The notes: generated by a model not told the origin, from the sequence alone. Positions 12,657-21,470 are shown, counted from the first letter of the stretch. The stretch: 64,000 nt of DNA from Euryhalocaulis caribicus (GCF_000412185.1 NZ_ASJA01000001.1:186001-250000); one strand, 5' to 3'. Translations and numbers: made by a program.

Positions 12657-14440
12657 GACCGGACCTCCCCGTCCAGAAGCGGGCCGATCTCGGCGGCGAC
12701 GCGCGCGTGATAGGCGTTCAGCCACGCCCGCTCGTCGTCCGAAAGCAGCGCCGGTTCGATCAGGTTACGATCAATTGGGGCCAAAGTGAGGGTCTCGAAG
12801 CCCAGCATGGGCCGGTCGCCGCCCGGAATGGTCTCCGGTTCGGTGACATATTGCAGGTTCTCGATCCGGATGCCGAACTCGCCGGCCTTGTAGTAGCCCG
12901 GCTCGTTGGAAAGGATCATGCCCGCTTTCAGCGGCACGGGGCTGGACCCCTTGGCGATGCGCTGCGGCCCTTCATGGACGCCCAGATAGGCCCCGACGCC
13001 GTGGCCGGTGCCGTGGTCATAGTCCAGGCCCGCTTCCCAGATCGGCGCCCGCGCCAGCGCGTCCAGCGCCATGCCGGACGTGCCTTCCGGGAACCGGATG
13101 ACGCTCAGCGCGATATGGCCCTTAAGCACCCGCGTAAAGCGGTTGCGCATCTCGTCGGTCGGCTCGCCGACCGGCATGGTGCGGGTGATATCGGTCGTGC
13201 CGTCCGGATATTGTCCGCCGGAATCGACCAGATAAAGCGTGCCTTTTTCGATCTTCAGGTTGGACGCTTCATTGACCCGGTAATGGGGCAGGGCACCGTG
13301 CTCGCCAAAGCCGGAAATCGTCTCGAAGCTGATGTCTTTCAGCCCCTCGGCGTTCTCGCGCCGGATCTCTTCCAGCTTCTGCGCGCAGGTGATTTCGTCC
13401 AGCTGGCCCTTCGGCGCTTCATGGGCGAACCAGTGCAGGAAACGGGTGACGGCCGCGCCGTCGCGGCGATGGGCCGCTTTCGACCCCTCGATCTCCGCCT
13501 TGTTCTTGCAGGCCTTGGGCAGTGCCACCGGGTCGTCGCCGCGCACAACGGCCGCGCCGGCGTTTTCCAGCGCCGTGAAGTGCCAGGCCGAGGCCGTCGC
13601 CGGGTCGACCAGCACCTTCTTGCCTTTCAGCGTGGAAAGCGTGGTTTCGAACGCCGATTCCTCGTGAATGGAAACCTGATTGCCCAGATGCGACCGCACC
13701 TCGTCCGTCACCTTGGCCGGATTGACGAACAGATCGGTCTCGCCGTCCTTGCGGATGATGACCGTGGCCAGCGGCAGCGGCGAATGCGCCACGTCGCCGC
13801 CGCGAATGTTCAGCAGCCACGCGATGGAGGGCGGGGCGGTCAGTACGGCCGCGTCCGCGCCCTCATCGGCGATCCCTTCGCCAATGCTCTCGCGCTTCTC
13901 GGCGTGGTCCACGCCCGCCTTGTCCAGCGGCTGGACGGTAATGGTCTCCGCCGGCTGGCCCGGGCGGTCTTCCCACACCGTATCCAGCGGGTTCGTGTCC
14001 TGCGCGACCAGTTCGATATTGCGGTGGCCGGCGGCTTTCTCCAGCGTTTTCAGCCCGTCCGGCGAATGCAGCCGGGGGTCATAGCCCAGCTTCGCGCCTT
14101 CCGGGGCCTTGCGGCGCAACCAGGTCGCGATGCCGTTATTGGCCAGATCCTCGTATCCGAACAGCTCCGGATCGGTCTGTTCGCGCACCTGCAGCGTATA
14201 GCGCCCGTCTGCGAACATGACCGCGGAATCGTTCAGGATGACGGCCGCGCCGGCGGAGCCGGTAAACCCGGTCAGCCAGGCCAGCCGGTCATTGGCGGCG
14301 GGCAGATACTCATTCTGGTACTCATCCTCGTGCGGGACGATGAAACCGTCGAGATTGCGGCGCGCCAGTTCCTCTCGGAGGGCTGGCACGTTCTGGCGGC
14401 CAAACGCCGGGCCGCCTTTAACTTCAAACTTCTGAAACAT
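12626..14440 (-). CDS. pepP: Xaa-Pro aminopeptidase (M24B)
   Basis: This 604-aa metalloprotease removes N-terminal residues that precede proline. It has the large three-domain form: two creatinase-like N-terminal domains and a pita-bread catalytic domain. Metal ligands are visible in VDSGGQYPDGTTDITRT (two Asp), GTGHGVGAYLGVHEGP (His), SNEPGYY (Glu) and FGIRIEN (Glu). No signal peptide is seen, so it is likely cytoplasmic. It is divergent from the 41-aa gene, and a 16-bp palindrome lies between them. Confidence 0.92.
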   Translation of the reverse strand: MFQKFEVKGGPAFGRQNVPALREELARRNLDGFIVPHEDEYQNEYLPAANDRLAWLTGFTGSAGAAVILNDSAVMFADGRYTLQVREQTDPELFGYEDLANNGIATWLRRKAPEGAKLGYDPRLHSPDGLKTLEKAAGHRNIELVAQDTNPLDTVWEDRPGQPAETITVQPLDKAGVDHAEKRESIGEGIADEGADAAVLTAPPSIAWLLNIRGGDVAHSPLPLATVIIRKDGETDLFVNPAKVTDEVRSHLGNQVSIHEESAFETTLSTLKGKKVLVDPATASAWHFTALENAGAAVVRGDDPVALPKACKNKAEIEGSKAAHRRDGAAVTRFLHWFAHEAPKGQLDEITCAQKLEEIRRENAEGLKDISFETISGFGEHGALPHYRVNEASNLKIEKGTLYLVDSGGQYPDGTTDITRTMPVGEPTDEMRNRFTRVLKGHIALSVIRFPEGTSGMALDALARAPIWEAGLDYDHGTGHGVGAYLGVHEGPQRIAKGSSPVPLKAGMILSNEPGYYKAGEFGIRIENLQYVTEPETIPGGDRPMLGFETLTLAPIDRNLIEPALLSDDERAWLNAYHARVAAEIGPLLDGEVRSWLEEVCAPV

Positions 14441-14499
14441 GCGCGAAATCTAGTGACGGCCCCGGCGCGAAGCAATGTTTGTGGGCGGCCATCCGGATG

Positions 14500-14515
14500 C
14501 ATGCATTTATGCATG
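14500..14515. promoter_or_regulatory. 16-bp palindrome between divergent pepP and the 41-aa gene
   Basis: CATGCAT-TT-ATGCATG has perfect 7-bp arms around a TT spacer. It lies about 60 bases before the pepP start and 109 before the small gene. Perfect AT-rich symmetry in GC-rich DNA suggests an operator, but no regulator is identified. Confidence 0.4.
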
Positions 14516-14623
14516 GCTGGATTCGAAACCTGTCACTTCAAGAACAGACGAAAGCGGCGCATATCCGCGCGTGTCACGACGGTGCCACCGTTTTGAAACA
14601 AAAATGAAAAGAAAGGTCGCTCC

Positions 14624-14749
14624 ATGTCCACGCAAGACGTCCAGTTCCATATGGCCGCCCAGTCCATGCACGAAGCCGAACAGAAACGCCTGAAAACCGC
14701 CCGCCGCCGCGGTCTGCGCCGGTCCAAGCGTATTCTCGGCGTCGGCTGA
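14624..14749 (+). CDS. 41-aa basic small protein
   Basis: This short frame encodes MSTQDVQFHMAAQSMHEAEQ followed by a strongly basic C-terminal half (KRLKTARRRGLRRSKRIL). Support comes from an AAAGG ribosome site about eight bases before the ATG and a strong terminator only 22 bases after the stop, so this is a compact one-gene unit. The basic half could bind nucleic acid or ribosomes (inference). I do not recognise a family. It is too short for most automatic gene callers. Confidence 0.65.
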   Translation: MSTQDVQFHMAAQSMHEAEQKRLKTARRRGLRRSKRILGVG

Positions 14750-14771
14750 TTGGCCGTGCAACGCCGCGTAC

Positions 14772-14805
14772 AAAAAGGGCGCTCCTGACCGGGAGCGCCC
14801 TTTTT
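14772..14805. terminator. Bidirectional rho-independent terminator
   Basis: AAAAAGGGCGCTCC (14772-14785) pairs with GGAGCGCCCTTTTT (14792-14805) around a 6-base loop. A and T runs on both sides allow it to serve both the 41-aa gene (plus) and prmA (minus), which converge here. Confidence 0.9.
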
Positions 14806-14822
14806 GATTCCAGGGTCGGGCC

Positions 14823-15707
14823 TTACGCGCCTTGCGCCGGTTTCCGCATGACCAGCGTGGCCCAGTCATCAATGGATTCGCTGGCTTCCTGCGCCAGCCC
14901 GGCGTGCTCATAGGCTTCCCGGACCTGGTCCTCCTGTTGCACCAGCAAACCGGACAGGATCACCCGCCCGCCCGGTTTCAGCGCCTGCGCCACGTGACGG
15001 GCCAGTTCCGTCAACGGTCCGGCCAGTATATTGGCGAAGATCAGGTCATAGGGGGCGCGCGCGGCAATCTCCGGCGCGTCAAACCCTTCCGCCGTAACCG
15101 CCTCGATCCGGTCTTTCAGATTGTTCAGCTCGGCGTTTTCCAGCGTCACCTCGACCGCAACCGGGTCGATATCGCTGGCCACCACCACAGCGTCCGTTGT
15201 CTCGGCCGCCGCAATGGCCAGCGTTCCCGCGCCGCAGCCCAGATCCAGTATCCGCTCGAAGCTGTCTCCGGCGGTCAGCATCTCGTCGAACGCCATCAGG
15301 CAGCCGCGCGTCGTGCCGTGATGCCCGGTTCCAAACGCTTGCCCGGCTTCAATCAGGATCGGCGTCTGGCCTTGCGGGATCTTGTCCAGGTCATGACGCC
15401 CGTGCACCGTGAAGCGTCCGGCGGAAACCGGCGGCAGCCCCTCCAGCGACATGGCGATCCAGTCCTGCTCGGGCAGGGGGCCTAACATCACGTCCGCATC
15501 GCCCTGGCTAAGCCCCGCCTCTCCCAGGAAGGCGTTCGGGTCCGGCGCGTCCTCGAAAAGGGCCTCCAGCCGCGCCGTGCCGGCCGTTTCGTCCACGACA
15601 AAAAGGCTCAGCGACAGTGCGACCGGCGGATCGATAAGGTTCAGGCGCTGGTAGGCGGCGTCCAGCCTGCGCCGGTCGCCAAGCGCCTCCAGTTTCCAGA
15701 TAGTCAT
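14823..15707 (-). CDS. prmA: Ribosomal protein L11 methyltransferase
   Basis: PrmA methylates ribosomal protein L11. The 294-aa product shows GQAFGTGHHGTTRGCL (the PrmA signature), SAM motif I LDLGCGAGTLAIAAA, and FANILAGPLTELA (the N-I/P-L-L-like catalytic loop). The start MTIWKLEAL at 15707 is chosen because its ATG overlaps the upstream lipoprotein stop as ATGA. It is the last gene of a three-gene minus-strand operon with the lipoprotein and GST. Confidence 0.9.
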   Translation of the reverse strand: MTIWKLEALGDRRRLDAAYQRLNLIDPPVALSLSLFVVDETAGTARLEALFEDAPDPNAFLGEAGLSQGDADVMLGPLPEQDWIAMSLEGLPPVSAGRFTVHGRHDLDKIPQGQTPILIEAGQAFGTGHHGTTRGCLMAFDEMLTAGDSFERILDLGCGAGTLAIAAAETTDAVVVASDIDPVAVEVTLENAELNNLKDRIEAVTAEGFDAPEIAARAPYDLIFANILAGPLTELARHVAQALKPGGRVILSGLLVQQEDQVREAYEHAGLAQEASESIDDWATLVMRKPAQGA

Positions 15708-16108
15708 TGTGCTTGAACGTCTTCCAGTTGTGAAAATCCTGCGCGGGCGCACAGATTGGGGCACAGCGCGCCGCGCGGGCAAAGGGTCTGGCTGAACTCG
15801 CCCGTCGCCACAACAGGCGCGCCCTCCAGCGTTTCATGAAGGGCGTACTGCTCGGGCGTCAGGCGGATGGCGATGGCGCGGCCGCGATCGGTCAGGCAGG
15901 CCTGCCCGCCCATCATGGAAAGCGCGCCCGGAACGGAAATCAGCCGCCCCGCAAAAACGCCCGGCTCGTCCGCCAGTTCGGCCAGCGTCACCGGGTCGCC
16001 CGCGAAGTCGACTTCGCCGGCCGCGATCATGTCCGCCATGCGGTTTCGCGTCTCGGCGCAGGCGGCCATCGCCAGAACCGTCAACAGGATAAGCGCCACG
16101 CGGATCAT
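15704..16108 (-). CDS. Small uncharacterised lipoprotein
   Basis: The 134-aa product has a signal peptide with lipobox MAAC-A. The mature part reads like a ligand-binding barrel (FAGRLISVPGALSMMGGQACL, GAPVVATGEFSQTLCPRGALCPNLC) with four cysteines, three closely spaced near the C-terminus. It sits in the middle of an ATGA-coupled operon (GST, this gene, prmA). I do not recognise the family. Possible disulfide or metal binding is inference. Confidence 0.72.
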   Translation of the reverse strand: MIRVALILLTVLAMAACAETRNRMADMIAAGEVDFAGDPVTLAELADEPGVFAGRLISVPGALSMMGGQACLTDRGRAIAIRLTPEQYALHETLEGAPVVATGEFSQTLCPRGALCPNLCARAGFSQLEDVQAQ

Positions 16109-16695
16109 CCGGCGTCTTTCTCTTGCGCGCGCTTCATCGCCGGGCGGTCGGTGCAGCGCGCGCCATAGGCTTCGGCCGCCGGCCACATCTCGAACAGGCC
16201 GCTCTGCGAGAGGAAAACCAGCGTCCCGCCGACCAGCAAATCGGCCGCCGTGAAGTGGTCCGTCACCAGCCAGCCTTCTTCCGGGATTTCTTTTTTCAGC
16301 GTGTTCAGCATCCGGTCAAAATCACCCCAGCCGACCATGCCCTGCCGTTCCGCTTTCCAGCCCATGGCCTTCTGGATGAAGGCCGGCTCCATCACGCCCG
16401 CCATGAAGAACATCCAGCGGTAATAGGCGCCGCGTTTGGGGTCTCCGATGGCCGGCGCCAGCTTCTTCTCCGGGAACTTGTCGGCCAGATAGGCGCAGAT
16501 CGCCGCCGATTCCGTAATGACAACGCCCTCATCGACCAGCGCCGGGACCTTGCCCATCGGATTGTCTTTCAGGAAATGGGCGGGCTTTTCGCCCTCCATG
16601 ATCTTCACGATCTCCATTTCGTAATCGGCGCCGCATTCTTCCAGCATCCAGACCGCGCGGCTCGAACGCGTCTGCGGGCAATGATATAGCTTCAT
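16105..16695 (-). CDS. Glutathione S-transferase family protein
   Basis: The 196-aa protein has a thioredoxin-like N-terminal domain (KLYHCPQTRSSRAVWMLEE; NPMGKVPALVDEGVVITESAAICAYLADKF, with the cis-Pro and the E-S pair that binds glutathione) and a helical C-terminal domain. The start at 16695 is preferred over 16701 because AGGAGG lies eight bases before it and only two before the other ATG. It is the first gene of the operon with the lipoprotein and prmA. The substrate is unknown. Confidence 0.9.
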   Translation of the reverse strand: MKLYHCPQTRSSRAVWMLEECGADYEMEIVKIMEGEKPAHFLKDNPMGKVPALVDEGVVITESAAICAYLADKFPEKKLAPAIGDPKRGAYYRWMFFMAGVMEPAFIQKAMGWKAERQGMVGWGDFDRMLNTLKKEIPEEGWLVTDHFTAADLLVGGTLVFLSQSGLFEMWPAAEAYGARCTDRPAMKRAQEKDAG

Positions 16696-16752
16696 GGGCA
16701 TCTCCTCCTGACCGGCAGACTAACGCGGCAGGTCCCGGTTCGCGACCGGTTT

Positions 16753-17835
16753 TCAGCCTGCATCGTTCAGGATTTCACGCGCATAGGGACTGTTTCCGGC
16801 GGCGTTTTCCAGCCATTTCAGGCCCTTTCCAATCTCGTCCGCCATGGTCCGGCGCGCCTCGTCCAGCCGCTGGCGGCGCAAATCGGCCGAATAGCCGTGC
16901 TCGGTCGCCTTGGAATAGCGGTTCATGACGGGGCCATTCACCGCCTCCCGGATCGCGTTTTCGCCCGGATTCATGTCGAAATGGGCCGCGATCCGGCCCA
17001 GAATTGCTTGCGGGTCGGCCAGAAACGCCTCGAAATCGACGTCCAGAGCACGGGTTTTCAGGTCATCGCCGTGCAATAATCTCCACTGGCTTTCCCGCTC
17101 GATCAGCCAGGCCATCGCCGCCAGTTCACCGACGCTCAGGGCGTGCATGGGCGGGGTCACATCGCCGAATGCGGCAATCGTCCGCCGCACCCGGTCCGGC
17201 CCGAAGCCGCGCAGATCGATTGGCGAATTTTCTCCGGCCAGCAGCGTCGCCAGATACGGCTCTGGCTTCAGGTTCAGGCACAGCGCCTTGGACGAAGCCC
17301 TTGATTTCAGAAGGTCTTCGCCGATCCGCCCGGCATGGCTGGTCGCCTTCACCACGGGCTGTTGACCGTCGCGCCAGCGCCGCGCCCAGACGCCCATCAT
17401 CGCGTCCCGGATGCGTCCGTACTCCGCCTCGGAGACCAGCGAGTCCGGCTTGCCCACCTTGTCGTATAGCTCGGCCAGCGTCAGCAGCGCCCAGGGTTCG
17501 CGCAGGCCAAACCCGCCCACTTCGTCCAGCAAGCGGGAGATCAGGGTGGAGCCGGTATGCCCCTGGTGGATGATGAAATGAACGGGGCGGGTTTCCCCGG
17601 CGTTTTCAACCGCTTCCAGAACCCGGAACAGCGGGATCGGCGCGCCGAGGCGTTCGGGCGTGGCCAGCGCCTCGGTCAGGAAGCTGGCGTCTCGATAATC
17701 CGCCTCGCTCATCCCGATCACCACGGCGGCTTCGCGATACGGGTCCAGCTGCAGGACATGCAGCTCCGGGCTGGCCGCGAAATTCGGGAAGGCGGCGCGC
17801 AAATATTGCTGGCTCTGAAGGTCGCCGACCGCCAT
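16753..17835 (-). CDS. Sulfotransferase-like P-loop protein
   Basis: The 360-aa product has HFIIHQGHTGSTLISRLLDE near residue 83, which resembles the PAPS-binding P-loop of sulfotransferases, and no other clear catalytic signature. The start MAVGDLQSQQYL overlaps the upstream esterase stop (TGATG), so the two are translated together. The first 80 residues look like a separate small domain. An uncharacterised sulfotransferase-like fold is the best guess, and the substrate is unknown. Confidence 0.65.
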   Translation of the reverse strand: MAVGDLQSQQYLRAAFPNFAASPELHVLQLDPYREAAVVIGMSEADYRDASFLTEALATPERLGAPIPLFRVLEAVENAGETRPVHFIIHQGHTGSTLISRLLDEVGGFGLREPWALLTLAELYDKVGKPDSLVSEAEYGRIRDAMMGVWARRWRDGQQPVVKATSHAGRIGEDLLKSRASSKALCLNLKPEPYLATLLAGENSPIDLRGFGPDRVRRTIAAFGDVTPPMHALSVGELAAMAWLIERESQWRLLHGDDLKTRALDVDFEAFLADPQAILGRIAAHFDMNPGENAIREAVNGPVMNRYSKATEHGYSADLRRQRLDEARRTMADEIGKGLKWLENAAGNSPYAREILNDAG

Positions 17836-18794
17836 CAGCGAGCCTCGTCCGGGTCCAGTTCTTCCAGAATGATCGCCCTTATATCCGCCCATGCGGGGGA
17901 CAACGGATCGATCAGTTCGAAATGCCCGGCGCCGCCCATCACCTCGCTGGTCACGGGGTCACCCGCGCCGTCCGCCGCCGCGCCGTATCCGTCGCCGAAC
18001 GGGCTTGGAACGATGGGGTCCAGCGCGCCGGAAACGATCACCTGTTCCACCCCGATGGGCAGCATCTCCGCCGGGGACGTGTCGCCATAGCGCCCGCCCA
18101 CCAGCTCATCCACGGTCTCCGGCTCGCCGCAGCGCCCCGGCCCGTCTTCGCGATAGGCGTTCAGATCATTGATCCCGGCCAGCGTCACCACCGCGTCCGG
18201 GACCAGCGGGTCTTCCGCATGCAGCGGGCTGTCATCCCCGATTCCGCCGCGCGCCGCCGCCCACAGCGCCAGGTGCCCGCCGGCCGAATGGCCAGCGAAC
18301 ACAAGCCGGTCGAGGTCGAGCGGATAATCTTCGGCTACCCCGCGCAGCGCGTCGACCGCCGCGGCGGTGTCCAGAAACGTCCCCGGAAACCCGCCGCCCT
18401 CATGGCCCAGCCGCCTGTACTCGATATTCCACACCGCTACGCCGTGATCGCGCAGGTCCGCGGCGACATAGTCCATCAGGATCGTGCCCGGAATCTCGGC
18501 CAGCCAGCAGCCGCCATGCACCATCATCACAGTGGGAAAGGGACCTTCGCCCTCCGGCAGCCACAGCTCACCGAACTGTTGCTCGCCCTCGCCATAGGCG
18601 ATCTTTGCGTCCGCCTCCTCCCGTGGCCGGTCCAGCAACTGATCCCAGCTTATGGGGCGCTCGCCCGCATGCGGGTCTTCCGGCGCAGCGGTTTCTGCCT
18701 GCGCCGGCGCGGGTTCAGAGGGAGCAGGGGCGGGGGGCGCGTCCTGACAGGCGGTCAGGGCAAGAGCGGCCAAGGCGGCGAGTCGCAGGGTCAT
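17835..18794 (-). CDS. Alpha/beta hydrolase lipoprotein (esterase-like)
   Basis: The 319-aa product has a type II signal peptide (lipobox LTAC-Q) and a Pro/Ala-rich tether (APPAPAPSEPAPAQ). A BD-FAE / carboxylesterase-type domain follows, with oxyanion motif VMMVHGGCW and nucleophile elbow GHSAGGHLALW. The terminal His is likely in GGAGHFELIDP. It is expected to be an anchored periplasmic or outer-membrane esterase. MTLRLAALAALAL at 18794 is preferred over 18809 because it gives a normal signal peptide. It is coupled to the sulfotransferase-like gene. Confidence 0.85.
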   Translation of the reverse strand: MTLRLAALAALALTACQDAPPAPAPSEPAPAQAETAAPEDPHAGERPISWDQLLDRPREEADAKIAYGEGEQQFGELWLPEGEGPFPTVMMVHGGCWLAEIPGTILMDYVAADLRDHGVAVWNIEYRRLGHEGGGFPGTFLDTAAAVDALRGVAEDYPLDLDRLVFAGHSAGGHLALWAAARGGIGDDSPLHAEDPLVPDAVVTLAGINDLNAYREDGPGRCGEPETVDELVGGRYGDTSPAEMLPIGVEQVIVSGALDPIVPSPFGDGYGAAADGAGDPVTSEVMGGAGHFELIDPLSPAWADIRAIILEELDPDEAR

Positions 18795-18825
18795 GCCGCC
18801 CAGCCTCACGCCCGGCGGCCAAAAA

Positions 18826-21105
18826 TCAAGCCGCTTCCACGAAGCTGGCGATGACTTTCTTGCGGCCCGTATGGTCGAAATTCACGTCCAGCTTCGCGCC
18901 GTCCACCGACACCACGTCGCCATAGCCGAACTTGTCGTGGAAAACGCGCGTGCCCGGCCGAAAGCGCGCCTCGCCGGGGTCGGAGGACGCCATCAGCGTC
19001 GCTTCCGCCTCGATGGTCGGCGGCTTGGCGCGGTCGCGGCCCTTGGCGGCCTGCATGCGGCGCCAGCCCGGGCTGGAATAGCTGGAATCGAACGTCTCCA
19101 CATTCTCCTTCAGCCCGCCGAAGCCGGGGCCGGAGTCGAAATAATTGGTCTGGCTTTCCGCGTCGACATGTTCGGGGGGCAACTCGTCGATGAAGCGGGA
19201 CGGGATCACCGCCTGCCAACGGCCATAGATCTGCCGGTTCGCGGCGAACCAGATCATCGCCCGCTCCCGCGCCCGGGTGATGCCGACATAGGCGAGGCGC
19301 CGCTCTTCCTCCAGCGCGCTCATCCCGCCCTCGTCCAGCGAGCGCTGGGACGGGAACACGCCTTCTTCCCAGCCCGGCAGCATGACCAGCGGGAACTCCA
19401 GCCCCTTGGCGCTGTGCAGCGTCATCAGGGAGACCTCGTCTTCCTCCTCCTGCCGGTCCGCGTCGGTCAGTAGGGAGACGTGTTCCAGATAGGCTTCCAG
19501 CGTGTCATACTCGCCCATGGAGCGGACGAGTTCTTTCAGATTGTCCAGCCGCCCCGCCGCCTGCGGGCTCTTGTCCTCGCGCCACATCGCCGTGTAGCCG
19601 GACTCGTCCAGCACCGTCTCGGCCAGCTCGTCATGCTTGGCCGTCTCGACCAGCACGCGCCAGCGGTCGACGTCCTTCAGCAAGGCCGAAAGCCCGCCCC
19701 GCGCCGGGCCCCTGATCTCGTCGGTCTGGAGGAGAAGGCGTGTCGCCTCGGCCAGCGGGACGCGCATTTCCCGCGCCGTGCGTTGCAGCTTCTGAACTGT
19801 CGTCGCGCCGACGCCGCGCTTGGGCGTATTGACGATCCGCTCAAACGCCAGATCGTCCTCGTCCTGCCGCACCAGCCTTAAGTAAGCGTGCGCGTCGCGG
19901 ATCTCCGCACGTTCGAAGAAGCGCGGGCCGCCCACCACGCGATAGGGCAGGCCGGTCATGATGAAGCGGTCCTCGAACGCCCGCATCTGCCAGGAAGCGC
20001 GGACCAGAACCGCCACGTCGCTATAGGGCCGCTTGTGGCTGACCCAGTTCTCGATCTCCTCGGCGATGGCGCGGGCCTCGGCCTCGCCGTCCCACACGCC
20101 GCGCACCTGCACCTTCTCGCCGCCCTGATCGTCGGTCCACAGCTCCTTGCCCAGCCGCGACTTGTTGGAGGCGATCAGACCCGACGCGGCGGACAATATA
20201 TGCTGGGTGGAGCGGTAATTGCGCTCCAGCCGGATCACTTTCGCGCCCGGAAAATCTTTCTCGAAGCGCAGGATGTTATCCACCTCCGCCCCGCGCCAGC
20301 CATAGATGGACTGGTCGTCATCGCCCACCACGCAGAGATTCTTCGACCCCTGCGCCAGAAAGCGCAGCCACAGATACTGGGCGACGTTGGTGTCCTGATA
20401 CTCGTCCACCAGCAGGTAGCGGAACCTGGCGTGATAATCTTTCAGGACATCCGGATTGTTCTGGAAGATCGTCAGATTGTGCAGCAGCAGGTCGCCGAAA
20501 TCGGCGGCGTTCAGCACGCCCAGACGGTCCTGATAGATCTTGTAGAGGTCCTTGCCGCGCCCGTTGGCGAAGGCATAGGCGTCTTCCTCGCTCACGCGGT
20601 CCGGCGTCAGCCCGCGGTTCTTCCAGCCATCGACCAGCGAGGCGAAATAGCGGGGCGTCCAGCGTTTCTCGTCGATATTTTCCGCTTGCAGGATCTGCTT
20701 GATCAGGCGGATCTGGTCGTCGGTGTCCAGAATGGTGAAGCTGGGCTTCAAATCCACCAGCTCCGCATGCCGGCGCAATATCTGCGCGGCGATGGAATGG
20801 AAGGTGCCCAGCCAGGGCAGTCCCTCGACCGCCTCGCCGATCAGTTCGCCCACCCGGGCGCGCATCTCCCGCGCCGCCTTGTTGGTGAAGGTGACCGACA
20901 GAATCTCCCACGGCCGCGCGCGCCCGGTGTTGAGGATATGCGCCAGCCGCGTGGTCAGCGCCCGCGTCTTGCCCGTGCCCGCGCCCGCCAGCAGCAGCAC
21001 CGGCCCGTCCAGCGCCTCCACGGCCTCCCGCTGCTCCGGGTTCAGCCCGTTCATATAGGGCGGCGCGGCGCTGGCCCGCTGTGAAATGGAAAGTGAATTC
21101 GTCAC
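18826..21105 (-). CDS. uvrD: UvrD/PcrA-type DNA helicase
   Basis: A superfamily 1A 3'-5' helicase of 759 aa. Motifs in order: Q motif LNPEQREAV, Walker A AGAGTGKT, Ia TFTNKAAREM, II VDEYQDTN, III VVGDDDQSIYGWRGA, IV IRLERNYRST, V TLHSAKGLEF and VI YVGITRARE. A C-terminal tudor-like region (FRPGTRVFHDKFGYGDVVSV) probably contacts RNA polymerase, as in PcrA/UvrD. The start is probably GTG at 21105, with an ATG at 21054 as an alternative; neither has a clear ribosome site. Confidence 0.94.
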   Translation of the reverse strand: MTNSLSISQRASAAPPYMNGLNPEQREAVEALDGPVLLLAGAGTGKTRALTTRLAHILNTGRARPWEILSVTFTNKAAREMRARVGELIGEAVEGLPWLGTFHSIAAQILRRHAELVDLKPSFTILDTDDQIRLIKQILQAENIDEKRWTPRYFASLVDGWKNRGLTPDRVSEEDAYAFANGRGKDLYKIYQDRLGVLNAADFGDLLLHNLTIFQNNPDVLKDYHARFRYLLVDEYQDTNVAQYLWLRFLAQGSKNLCVVGDDDQSIYGWRGAEVDNILRFEKDFPGAKVIRLERNYRSTQHILSAASGLIASNKSRLGKELWTDDQGGEKVQVRGVWDGEAEARAIAEEIENWVSHKRPYSDVAVLVRASWQMRAFEDRFIMTGLPYRVVGGPRFFERAEIRDAHAYLRLVRQDEDDLAFERIVNTPKRGVGATTVQKLQRTAREMRVPLAEATRLLLQTDEIRGPARGGLSALLKDVDRWRVLVETAKHDELAETVLDESGYTAMWREDKSPQAAGRLDNLKELVRSMGEYDTLEAYLEHVSLLTDADRQEEEDEVSLMTLHSAKGLEFPLVMLPGWEEGVFPSQRSLDEGGMSALEEERRLAYVGITRARERAMIWFAANRQIYGRWQAVIPSRFIDELPPEHVDAESQTNYFDSGPGFGGLKENVETFDSSYSSPGWRRMQAAKGRDRAKPPTIEAEATLMASSDPGEARFRPGTRVFHDKFGYGDVVSVDGAKLDVNFDHTGRKKVIASFVEAA

Positions 21106-21205
21106 GACGCGTCATCATGTAGCGACTCGCACGAAACGTGAACAGTGAAGCGTGCAGGGATAAGCGGGGCAGTTTGCGGAGGAAGTTGCGTCAGGGTGGA
21201 GTTCG

Positions 21206-21327
21206 CCTTCGAGACGCTGCTCCGCAGCTCCTCAGGCTAAGGGTGGGGGAGGTGAAGCTCTGTTTTTTCTCGCGCTTCTATGACCCTTCCCCTGAGGAGC
21301 CGCGCCCATGGCGCGGCGTCTCGAAGG
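21206..21327. repeat. Paired palindromic repeat (REP/BIME-like) in the uvrD-fadE gap
   Basis: The 384-base gap 21106-21489 has no convincing gene. It holds two half-elements in inverted orientation. The left has CCTTCGAGACGC (21206-21217), a GCTGC/GCAGC hairpin and GCTCCTCAGG (21227-21236). The right has CCTGAGGAGC (21291-21300), a CCGCGCC/GGCGCGG hairpin and GCGTCTCGAAGG (21316-21327). Outer and inner blocks are perfect reverse complements. Similar CTTCGAGAC...CTCCTCAG units are, to my knowledge, widespread intergenic repeats in alphaproteobacteria. The 112-codon open frame across it is not a gene. Confidence 0.75.
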
Positions 21328-21457
21328 GCGGGGAAGGGGGACCAACCGGACTTTATCAGACCGGGTTCTCATTCAGGCCATACTCTCCGGCGCTCGTCAT
21401 AGAAAACCGGAAATCATTGCCGCAGGGCCGGAACAGGCCCATCTTCAAAGGCGTTCA

Positions 21458-21470
21458 AGAGTTTAACTCT
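21458..21470. promoter_or_regulatory. 13-bp palindrome just upstream of fadE
   Basis: AGAGTT-T-AACTCT is a perfect palindrome, 19 bases before the fadE ATG and just ahead of its AGGTG ribosome site. Its position suggests an operator for a dimeric regulator, possibly one sensing fatty acids. The regulator is unknown. Confidence 0.4.

Noticed and set aside
12707-14596. 629-codon plus-strand open frame opposite pepP
   Set aside because: Shadow of pepP: no motifs, and pepP metal ligands are all intact.
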